Below, piece after piece: positions 25,801 through 34,600 of a stretch of 64,000 nucleotides of DNA. Position numbers and translations under genes: made by a program. The stretch comes from Mytilus trossulus. Lineage: Eukaryota > Mollusca > Bivalvia > Mytilida > Mytilidae. Under the pieces are notes generated by a model. The model was not told the origin of the DNA. It did no database searches and was given only the letters and a program-made list of their open reading frames with translations. How positions within the stretch are numbered: position 1 is the first letter of the stretch; each line of letters begins with the position of its first letter. Location: the NCBI RefSeq assembly GCF_036588685.1, contig NC_086380.1, positions 52,008,614 to 52,072,613 on the forward strand. Reading direction: 5' to 3'.

Positions 25801-28800
25801 TATGCGTATGCCTTATTTTAGTATTGGTATTGTCATCTGATAAAGTCTTGCCGATTATAAGATGAAGTTTTCTCTGCTTTTAACATCTTTCTGTTTGAAC
25901 CCGTCGACCTGGAACTTGTCAATTTAATATTGGTATTATTGATTTTGTTTGGAAAACAAAAGTCTCTGGAAAGGAGTATTTTTTAATCAACAGTTTTGTC
26001 CTTTATGAGTTATGAATAAAATTGAATCTTTGATTCGCTGTTTTACGTCTAACAAATTGAAAACTGTACATGCTGTACCTATACGCCTTATTTTAAGTCC
26101 AGATTTTTATTATTCGTATTGTCATCTTAGAAAGTCATACTGATTAAAGTACTACAATCGGGAACAATGTGACAATGATTGAATTAAGTAGTTTCAACCC
26201 TGTGATTACGACCCGTGTATATAGCAAAATCTTAAATACAGCTTTCGTGGTACTCCTGTCAGATGCGGAACGTACAGATAATGTAATAGTTAACAGGTGA
26301 ATATATTATTGGTATCGATTCGACCCGGAACTTCTTAATTATTGGCACTATTAATTATGTGGAAAACAAAAGGGTCTGGAGTGATGTTATTTTTAATCAA
26401 CAGCATGGTACTATATTAGTTATATATACTCTCAGATCAGTACTTATAGTGTCTTTTTATTGTTGGGATATACAAGTACCCGCCCACATGCACGTTCACT
26501 CTATTTTCTTGTTAGATCATATGTATTTATATTTGTACCCATCTAATGAGTTAATATAAAAAAGAAGATGTGGTATGCTTGCCAATGAGACAACTATCCA
26601 CAAAATACCAAAATGACACAAACATTAACAACTATAGGTCACTGTACGGCCTTCAACAATGAGCAAAGCCCATACTGCATAGTCAGCTATAAAAGGCCCC
26701 GATACGACCATGTAAAACAATTCAAACGAGAAAACTAACAAGCCTTTTACAACTGATTTTCATAGTTCGTTCTTATGTTGTTCTGTTACGCCACTGTCCC
26801 AGGTTAGAGGGAGGATACCAACATCCCGCTAACATGTTAAAACCCGCCACATTTTGCATATATGTGGCCGTCCCAAGTCAGGAGGAGCCTTTATTTCAGT
26901 GGTTGTCGTTTGTTAATTAATGTGTTATATACATGTTAGTTTTTCGATCGTTTGTTTGTACATAAATTAGGAATATATTTCGTTTATCATTTCGGGGCCT
27001 TCTATAGCTGACTATCCGGTATGGGCTTTCCTCATTGTTGAAGGTCGTACTGTGGCCGTTTAGCTGTTTAAAATTTCTGTGATGTCATTTTGTCTCTTGT
27101 GGAAAGTTGTTTCATTGGCAAGCATACCACTTTTATATATATACATGTATGTACCGTGCAAACTGACGAACAAACGTAGTAAACGTTTTATTCATCCCCA
27201 CAAACTCAATTTTCATAAGAGATGATAACTTTAAATGAAAATGTTAAACAGGGTCTTGAAAGGGTAATTTTTTCTATGAAAGTTTAAATTTCTATATAAG
27301 ACTGCTGATCATATTTAGAAGACAATCTTAGTACTCGCCGTGCTAAAAAGCTTGTAAAAAAATGGAATAATTGATGTAAAGTTACGTTTAACACCTACAG
27401 TGAAATGCTTTAAACTGCATTTTCTATATCTGTTAGATACTTATTCATGTAAAAATGCCAAATTCTGAAAATCGATGCCAAAAATGACTCTATCATGACA
27501 TATATAAGCTAGCGTAATATGGCACCTATGTGTTTTAGAAAGCTGACTGTTTTATTTAAAAGGTAATTAAGCTTTTTAAAACTGAGTACGGACTATAAAG
27601 TGGCACCTTGCTAAATTTCTTCAGTAGGAAATGAACTCGAGAATATATCATACAAATTTTCCTACGATATTTCATTAAATAAACTTTTTATTATTTAACT
27701 TACATTTTGCCATTCGTATTTCTTACGACGAACAGAACTACTTCAATCATTCACCTCTCAGTTTCATCTTTTTCTTACTTATTTCAATCAGTTTTAAATA
27801 TTGTATGCTACCTTATGATAACATGATTTTAATAACTTTTTAAATTTGTTTGCTGGGCATTACCGTAATTTACCAATTATGGATTCGGTAATTTCCGCTA
27901 AAAAACGAAGTTTACCGAATGATCTCATCATTCATAAATCTCATCATACATCAATCTCATCATACAACAAAAACCGTATAATGTTGTGAACACTTAATAT
28001 AATGTTGTGAACACTTAATATAATGTTGTGAGCACTTAATATAATGTTGTGAGCACTTAATATAATGTTGTGAGCACTTCATATAATGTTGTGAACACTG
28101 CATATAATGCTGTGAGCACTGCATATAATGCTGTGATCACTTCATATAATGTTGTGAGCACTACATATAATGCTGTGATCACTTCATATAATGCTGTGAA
28201 CACTGCGTATAATGCTGATTATTAACATAAGGCAGTCGTGGCGTTCCATAGACTTTGGTGTAAATGTGTTCAGTGTAGGGTGCAAATGTAAAAGGGGCAA
28301 ATGTGGATGAGGGTAGTAATGCCCTATAAAATCAGGTCTCAAACGGTCATTTGAGGCTACTGTTAACATCAAATTGGTTAAAATTGTACCATTATTCATC
28401 AAAATATCCCTATCCTGATTTGTCATAGGTCCTAAATAATTATTGTTACAGTCATTTTTCTAAAATATCAACGAGATTCCTCAAAGTCAATAGATTTTCA
28501 AATCTTCTTAAAGAAAGTGTATGTTTTATCGTCATGCATCAAATTTACTGTTAACTTCATTTGACAAAATTGTTTAACGTTACTTGTCATGTAGGTACCA
28601 TCATTACCACCCTACCAATTGTAGCGTACATAAATAAGAGTGAACGTGTTTTTGGGCAAACAGACGCGGATTAAGATTTCATTACCACCCTAGCGATGGG
28701 AGCGTACATGTATCCAGGTGTAATGATAAGTCGTTATACTAAGGCTATTTTTTTTCTTATTTTTTCTGTAGACTTAGCTTCATTTTTTATAACCATGCAT

Positions 28801-30077
28801 TGTCAAGCTTAGTAACTCGTAATTGTTTGTCAGTAACTAAATGTACGATGCTGTCCCATACTGAACCTTCTGACCTTGTTTGTTTACATTAAAATTTCAA
28901 TGGCGTCAAAATCATGTGATGTCAATTCGTTATATCCAATCAAATTGCTCTACTGTCAATTAGGGGATTTTTCAGTCTACGGCAATTACGTTATTTCTTT
29001 GTGGGATATTGCTTCAAAATAGTTTGAAATAGTTCTGGGTTTTATTCAACAGGAAAACTCTTTTTTTGCCATCCCTTTTGACATCAAGGGAATTTTGTAT
29101 GAATATTTACCTACAGTCATGATGGTCAGAATATCGATCTTTTTATAATGAATAAAAAGAAAATTCAAAGAAAAATAAATGTAAATTGTTTTTTATTAAC
29201 CAACTCTATGTGCCTGTTCAAAATTATGGCATGGGCATCGTTTTTTCATATAGTTTTCCTTTCATTTTGGTTGGGCTTTTTTCGCGGGAAAATAGCGAAA
29301 GACATAAGGAGCATGTCATTTTTAAATTCCTAAAAATACGATTTGCTAGACCTGTATTGTCTGCCACAAGATTGATGACGCTGAATGGAATGTACACAAA
29401 AGCAATGGAGGCCGGAAATGGGATTTTGTGAAGTTCTAGAATGTTTTTAAACATTCGGAAGTCGGGATTGAAACGGGCATTAGAAAATTGGCATTTTTTG
29501 TCAATAATTGAGAACAACAATGAAAACTTACCTTCATAAATGTTTTTTACTCAAAAGTGCAGAAAAAACGTAATTTGCACTGTTTTTCTACGCCGGAATT
29601 ACCGTATTGACATCAATGCAGATTTTCCCCGTGTGTTATGTTCAAACACAAATACCTAAGGAACTGACAAGATGAACAATTTTAGACTACGGTAGGATAC
29701 ATAAATGGGGGAGAACATAAATATGGCGTGAACATCTTTTTGGGCAAACGGATCCAGATTAAGATTTCAAAATAGCAATAAGCAAAATATAGCAAATAGC
29801 AAAGGTCATTTGAGTATCATTAACCTTTTGATAAACACAGCACATATACAAAATTTCCTTTAGAAGTTTCTGCCTGAACTGTAGGAGAGAAGAACATGCA
29901 CTCATCGTCTGGGTGAGCTGTGATCAGCAGTATTTTGCGTGGAAATTTGGGGATTTTTACTTTCCTCCAAATGAAAGCAAAATATGTTATGATGCATATG
30001 ACAAAATATGTAAACGCTATAACAGTTAAGGTGTTTTGTTGACAAAATATTTCAAAAACTTCCTTCCATCCCGCCAT
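16840..30077 (-). CDS. PIGL: N-acetylglucosaminyl-phosphatidylinositol de-N-acetylase, complete, 7 exons
   Basis: Second step of GPI-anchor synthesis: removes acetate from GlcNAc-PI at the cytosolic face of the ER. Minus-strand exons, in order: 30077-29825, 24507-24408, 23746-23656, 19711-19644, 18961-18930, 18178-18048, 16956-16840. Splice sites and phases chain throughout, giving 263 aa (human about 252). Residues 17-37 form one hydrophobic anchor followed by basic residues. Residues 55-59 are HPDDE, the zinc/catalytic motif. Later come [27 protein letters not shown] (second metal-ligand block), [15 protein letters not shown] and the C-terminal [19 protein letters not shown]. All match the family. 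Intron 1 (5.3 kb) holds a large inverted-repeat element and intron 3 a LINE. The exon 1 donor is GTTAAT, weaker than the other GTAAG-type donors. The start is the first ATG, two codons before W, and is shared head to head with RPUSD4. Confidence 0.95.
17185..17380. mobile_element. decayed foldback, ATACACCTTA family
   Basis: ATACACCTTAACACTATTGG pairs with the later AATAGTGATAGGATGTATT. The internal stretch GAACTTTTGACATCATACAAC matches the element at 57102-57285 (GAACTTTTGACGCATACAAC), so both belong to one family. It lies in PIGL intron 6. Confidence 0.6.
17630..17815. mobile_element. foldback element
   Basis: GGAGATAACAATATTGTATTT at the left pairs with AAATACAATACAGTTATCTCC at the right. 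Inner halves TGTGATTTGATGGTC and GACCATCAAATCAC also pair. It lies in PIGL intron 6. Confidence 0.7.
19763..21304 (-). mobile_element. 5'-truncated non-LTR retrotransposon (LINE)
   Basis: On the minus strand, an open frame of 249 codons (21294-20545) is followed by about 780 bp of 3' UTR and a poly(A) tail (seen as T-run at 19761-19776). The insertion is bracketed by a 15-bp direct repeat, CAAATGATTTATCTT, at 19748-19762 and 21305-21319. Target-site duplication, poly(A) and 5' truncation are hallmarks of target-primed reverse transcription. It sits in PIGL intron 3, in the same orientation as the gene, ending about 40 bp from the exon 4 acceptor side (19711). Confidence 0.88.
20545..21294 (-). 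CDS. LINE reverse transcriptase C-terminal fragment
   Basis: 249 codons without a stop. The middle carries the zf-RVT style region found after the reverse transcriptase core in many LINEs: [20 protein letters not shown], then [18 protein letters not shown] (Cys-x2-Cys...His-x4-Cys). The polymerase core (YADD box) is missing because of the 5' truncation, so it is not functional. Intact coding suggests recent insertion. The exact clade is not determinable by eye. Confidence 0.8.
   Translation of the reverse strand: MLKKAIPFDWKTIVGTEDSFKTKVKVINDLKIMHRAITPLISTKELYELLTLKNSCDKPNGFLMWEKIFDEHLNSKLKNTFVFIFQYLTDNRLKIFRWKLIHYILPSNELLKKWKITEDNLCKHCKKKEDYEHFFVNCSYNNDFLKIIMKLMKSLGIEKDIISLENLVTGYKIEDSAYFDINYILTLISFSIYKSHFASEKKTKKINILKIFQKEISEIIEINNFNNKKTKQILIKTNRFIAKIQLNQD
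21752..23431 (+). repeat. 1.7-kb dispersed repeat ending in (CGA)n
   Basis: Starts GGGCGTAGCTTTATACGACC and contains four tandem units of about 160 bp (near 22740, 22900, 23061, 23222) built on TGTTGGGACCAAAACTCCCA and CATAGATTTCTATTTACTT. It ends at a GAC/CGA microsatellite (23347-23371). I recognise the head as a very abundant bivalve repeat. There is no ORF of note, and the 73-aa frame at 23265 is translated microsatellite. It lies in PIGL intron 3. Confidence 0.8.
23884..24125 (+). repeat. tRNA-derived SINE
   Basis: GGTGGCTTAATGGTC is box A-like and GTGAGTTTGATTCCGG box B-like, about 55 bp apart. A non-tRNA body with CAAAAGTGTTGAAAGTGG near the 3' end follows. The same tail ending (TTTGAAAGTGGCATTAAACA) appears at 62622-62650. 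The stretch between the boxes is too long and unpaired for a working tRNA. It lies in PIGL intron 2. Confidence 0.7.
25020..25262. repeat. 21-bp subterminal repeats, left arm
   Basis: Units such as ACATTATATTAAGTGCTCACA. Each has a near-palindromic GTG(A/C/T)TCAC core, with GTGATCAC a perfect palindrome in several. The order of variant units is mirrored in the right arm (27977-28217), so the two arms derive from one array. Confidence 0.85.
27977..28217. repeat. 21-bp subterminal repeats, right arm
   Basis: Reverse complement of the left-arm array, with the same succession of GTGTTCAC, GTGCTCAC and GTGATCAC variants. The outer part is the most conserved. Confidence 0.85.
28251..29819. other. 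PIGL intron 1 next to the promoter: no gene
   Basis: Mostly unique AT-rich sequence. A 50-bp motif is present twice in direct orientation, at about 28628-28681 and 29715-29768 (shared TTTTTGGGCAAACRGA and GATTAAGATTTC). CpG becomes more frequent toward 29.3-30.1 kb, as expected next to a promoter. Small open frames overlap on both strands without family features. Confidence 0.6.
29825..30077 (-). CDS. PIGL: PIGL exon 1 with membrane anchor and HPDDE motif
   Basis: Encodes 84 residues plus one base: a short N-terminus, one membrane segment (residues 17-37), then [20 protein letters not shown]. Without splicing the frame stops two bases after the donor, so splicing at 29825/29824 is needed. 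The family is the LmbE/PIG-L deacetylase fold. Confidence 0.93.
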
Positions 30078-30172
30078 GTTTGTTTATGACATGTCTAATA
30101 TTGGGACGAGGTAGGAAGCGGACCAGAAGATTTCCGAGCACCGGCAAGGTTTCGGTATTTAGTATTTTCAAG
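30070..30172. promoter_or_regulatory. shared bidirectional promoter / 5' region of PIGL and RPUSD4
   Basis: The PIGL ATG (minus) is at 30077-30075. The first in-frame RPUSD4 ATG is at 30086 and the next at 30173. Both transcripts must start inside or beyond the other gene's leader, so the 5' ends overlap or lie within this short CpG-containing segment. I see no TATA box in a sensible position. It is inferred from gene layout only. Confidence 0.6.
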
Positions 30173-31673
30173 ATGTCAGCGCCCATGCGAAATTGTGTTG
30201 GGATGAATTTAGCACAACGATCCAACATTACTCGTAGTTTAAGGATTATTTTTAAACGAAATAAATATCTTAACATACGGTACATTGAGGACAGATATAT
30301 TTCTTCACAAGTTACCAAGATAGAAGAACAAACATCTGAGTGTAAAGTCACAAATGATGTTTGTAAAGAAAATGACATATATGGCATTAATGCATTTTAT
30401 GAATCACTTCAGCCTCGGGTAAATCCAGAGGTGTCCCTCAAAACAGAACAGTTGGCAATAAAATACAACATTCCCAATATTCTCCGTAAGAAAAAATATG
30501 ACACAGTTCAAGTGCTGTATGGATTTGTTCGCTTAGATCCAGGTGTTTCAAATAAGTTTGTAACAAGCCAGTCTTCTGATGAAAATGAATCATACAACGT
30601 TAAAACAAAGCGACAAAGAAGAAAGGAGAAAAATGTTAATGCTTCAAATACTGACAGCATGCGAATGGATATCAATATGGATTCTCGTTCAATAGTCCAA
30701 GATGTTTCAACACAAGATTTTCACTCAGCAGACAATAAGGGTGATATCCTACAAAATTTCTCATTAAATTTAAAAAATCCTAGATTACAGCCAACTAGAC
30801 AAGACATTACTGTGACATCAAGAAGAGAAAACAGAGATTATGAAATGGAACATCATACCAAAATTAAATCTAAAAGAAAAACTGCTAGTGAAGAGAATAG
30901 ATTTTCTCATGATACTGATCAAAATTCCTTTAATTCTTCTTTAAACCGAGAGATGGACAAACAAACAAAGATGTCTAACAACACATCTTCCACAGTTGAG
31001 ACACAATATTTTCCCTATTTATTAAAGCAGGAGTCTGAGGAGAGCACACTGGAAAACTCTGATCTTAAAGCTAAGTCTGTGACTGAAGAGAGCCGTGATA
31101 ACTTTATAGATCAACAATATTTTGACACTGCACATCAATCAAATATTTCAGATCACAGTCATGACAGTGCAAACAAAAAATCTGAATCTTTTAGTGAAAC
31201 TCAAAGTAACATTATAGATCAGCAATATTTTGATTATGCACTGAAGCATGAAAGTGCTAGAGATGGCTTAAATGAAAATACCAACATTAAACCAGATATA
31301 TTATCTGATCCTCAATTTAGAGAAGATGAACAAGAAAATAATAAGTTATCGCCTGTTTCACTAGAAGAAATTGATTATAACCAACTAAATGATCATGAAA
31401 CTTCAATTGAAAGTCAATATTTCAATAATTTACATACAACAGAAAAGACAAACAATAAGAACCAGCCAGAAGTAGAAAATAGAAACTCAAATGATATAAA
31501 ACAAAGTAAAATTACTCTTGATTTAACCACAGAACATCAAAAGTCATCTGCTTATAATCGTAAGCAAACCGTCTCTTCAAGAAAAGTGCATGAGGAGAAA
31601 AGTCTCTCTACAGCTGAGGAAGCTGCCAGAAAAATAAGAGATGAGCTTGAAGATAAATCTATATTATCTAAAG
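30086..31673 (+). CDS. RPUSD4: RPUSD4 exon 1: presequence and long disordered extension
   Basis: 529 codons plus one base. After the basic leader there is a possibly ordered block (about residues 90-150, INAFYESLQPRVNPEV ... VQVLYGFVRLDPG), then a polar Ser/Asn/Asp/Glu/Lys-rich region that looks disordered. Four copies of a QYF motif occur: VETQYFPYLLKQES, IDQQYFDTAHQS, IDQQYFDYALKHES, IESQYFNNLHTTE. The exon ends in the helical EEAARKIRDELEDKSILSK. An in-frame TTG lies at 30080, but the first ATG is 30086. The donor is AAAG|GTACAT. Confidence 0.88.
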
Positions 31674-34600
31674 GTACATGTGTATTATAATATATACCTG
31701 TTTCAAATTTGCTTACATGTACAATGTAGAATTGTTTGCACCTGTCCTACCTGGATATAAGTATGGAATCTGATGTTCAGTGGTTGTCATCTGTTTATGT
31801 GGTGCATAAGTGTTTCTTGTTTCTCGTTTTTATATAGATTAGACTGTTGGTTTTCCTGTTTGAATGGTTTTACACTAGTAATTTTTGGGGCCCTTTATAG
31901 CTTGCTGTTCACTGTGAGCCAAGGCTCTGTGTTGAAGGCTGTACCTTGACCTACATGACCTATAGTACTGTTAATTTACTTTTATTAATTGTGACTTGGA
32001 TGGAGAGTTGTCTCATTGACACTCATACCACATCTTCCTTTATCTATCATGTAATATATATAACTTGTTTTTAACCAAAATAATGTAAAGAAATTTCTAA
32101 CACACAAGTGTCATTCACATCATCATGTTCATCACACATGCATGTATCATGCATATACATGATAATTACTTCTGCTTCAATATTTTACCAGTTATCATGG
32201 TTATTGACATAGTTATAATGAAATGCTTAAAGGTCCTCATGAATAATTTCAAGCTTTAATACCATGTGCTTACCAGCTGTGCACAATTCTCAACTTTTCA
32301 GGTTTATACTTAATACATTTTGTAACTCAGTCACTAGAATGAATTTAGATAATATAATTTTGAGATGAAATTTGAGCAAGTACTCAGTAGCTCTTACAAA
32401 TTTATGTAAATTGTATATCATGTATATATGCAATGCATTAAAAAATACGGTAAATATTAAAAAAATAAAGTTATTTATTCTCAATTTGGAAAGAGTTCGA
32501 TCCAGATGACATCTAAATAGAAAAAAGTGTAAGGTGTTTACAGGTTCCAGCCCCAGTCTGGAAAAAGTTACAAATCGCATCTACTCTGAAAAAAAAAGTA
32601 TTAAAATTGTATAGCTAAATTAACCTTTGACCTTACATTGAATTCATTTATTACAGAACCAACAGAACCAACAGAACCAATAAGAAAGAAGATGAGGCAA
32701 AACAAAGAAATGATGGAACAGTTACACAATATGACCTCTACAGAGGTCGTTGGCAAGCTTTATCATAGTATTGTGTATGACAGAGGTAAATAAGAATCTG
32801 AGGTTAAAGGTTAATTAATATGGCCTCTACAGAGGTCGTTAACAAGCTATATCATAGTATTGTGTATGATAGAGGTAAATAAGAATCTGAGGTTAAAAGT
32901 TAATTGATATGGCCTCTACAGAGGTCGTTGGCAAGCTTTATCATAGTATTGTGTATGACAGAGGTAAATAAGAATCTGAGATTAAAGGTTAATTGATATG
33001 ACCTCTACAGAGGTCGTTGGCAAGCTTTATCATAGTATTGTGTATGACAGAGGTAAATAAGAATCTGAGGTTAAAGGTTAATTGATATGGCCTCTACAGA
33101 GGTCGTTAACAAGCTATATCATAGTATTGTGTATGATAGAGGTAAATAAGAATCTGAGGTTAAAAGTTAATTGATATGGCCTCTACAGAGGTCGTTGGCA
33201 AGCTTTATCATAGTATTGTGTATGACAGGGGTAAATAAGAATCTGAGGTTAAAAGTTAATTGATATGGCCTCTACAGAGGTCGTTAACAAGCTATATCAT
33301 AGTATTGTGTATGATAGAGGTAAATAAGAATCTGAGGTTAAAGGTTAATTCATATGACCTCTACGGAGGTTGTTAGCAAGCTTTGTCATAGTATTGTGCA
33401 AGGTAGAATAATTTGAAAAAATAAGTTCAAAGGTGAATTGTTATGACCTCTAGAGCTTTATCATATATTCATGGTATACTGCAAGGCAAAGGTAATTAAT
33501 GAAACAGAGGCTTAATGTTGATTGTTATGACCTCAGTCCCTGAAAGTTTTTAATAAGCTTTGTCATGGTATTGTGCAAGATAGAAATAATTGAAAAAATA
33601 AGGTTAAAGGTGAATTGTTATGACCTCTACAAATCTTTGTATACTGCAAGACAAAGGTAATTAAAAAACGAGGCTAAAGGTTGATTGTTATACATGTAAC
33701 CTCTACGAAAGTTGTTAGCCAGCTTTATGATAATATCGTGCAATCGTAATTGTAATGAATTTATGAACTTGAAGTTAAATTTTACAATCTCTAAAAAAGA
33801 AGTCATACAATGAAGATGAAGATTTTATCATTTTTAGCTCACCTGGCCCGAAGGGCCAAGTGAGTTTTTCTCATTACTTGGCGTCCGTCATCCGTCGTCC
33901 ATTGTTGTCATCGTCGTCGTTAACTTTTACAAAAATCTTCTCCTCTGAAACTACTTGGCCAAATTAAACTAAACTTCGCCACAATCATCATTGGGGTATC
34001 TAGTTTAAAAAATGTGTGGCGTGATCCGCCAAACCAACCAAGATGGCCGCCATGGCTAAAAATAGAAAATGGGGTAAAATGCAGTTTTTGGCTTATAACT
34101 CAAAAACCAAAGCATTTAGAGCAAATCTAACGGGGTAAAATTGTTTATCAGGTCAAGATCTATCTACCCTGAAATTTTCAGATGAATCAGAGAACCCCTT
34201 GTTGGGTTGCTGCCTCTGAATTGGTCATTTTAAGGAAATTTTGCTGTTTTTGGTTATTATCTTGAATATTATTATAGATAGAGATAAACTGTAAACAGCA
34301 ATAATGTTCAGCAAAGTAAGATTTACAAATAAGTCAACATGACCACAATGGTCAGTTGACCCCTTTCGGAGTTATTGCCCTATAACATGTATAAAGTAAA
34401 TGTTTAACCATTTTTCGTAAATTTTAAATATGATATCACCAAAACACAATTTTGTCATGAATCCATATAATCCATCTGCTTCCTTTGTTTGATATTCACA
34501 TAGTCCAAGGTGAGCGAAACAGGCTCTTTATAGCCTCTAGTTATGACCTTGTTGTAAATGGCACATTTTTGAAAGTCTAATCTCAGTTAAATTTACTTTC

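Larger units (their letters stand above)
24989..28248. mobile_element. 3.26-kb element with about 490-bp terminal inverted repeats
   Basis: Left end TGGAACGCCACGAATGCCTT and right end AAGGCAGTCGTGGCGTTCCA are inverted, and the match runs inward to about 25480 and 27750 with few changes. TA dinucleotides at 24987-24988 and 28249-28250 fit a TA target duplication. Each arm holds 11-12 tandem 21-bp units (25020-25262; 27977-28217). The interior is non-coding and contains ordinary mussel repeats (25563-25690, 26560-26760, 26930-27140) and a perfect 51-bp tandem pair at 25698-25748 / 25749-25799. It is a non-autonomous DNA element, superfamily unknown, in PIGL intron 1. Confidence 0.85.

Noticed and set aside
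30080-30085. Start of RPUSD4 at 30080
   Set aside because: The codon there is TTG; the first in-frame ATG is 30086, and 30173 gives a better mitochondrial leader.
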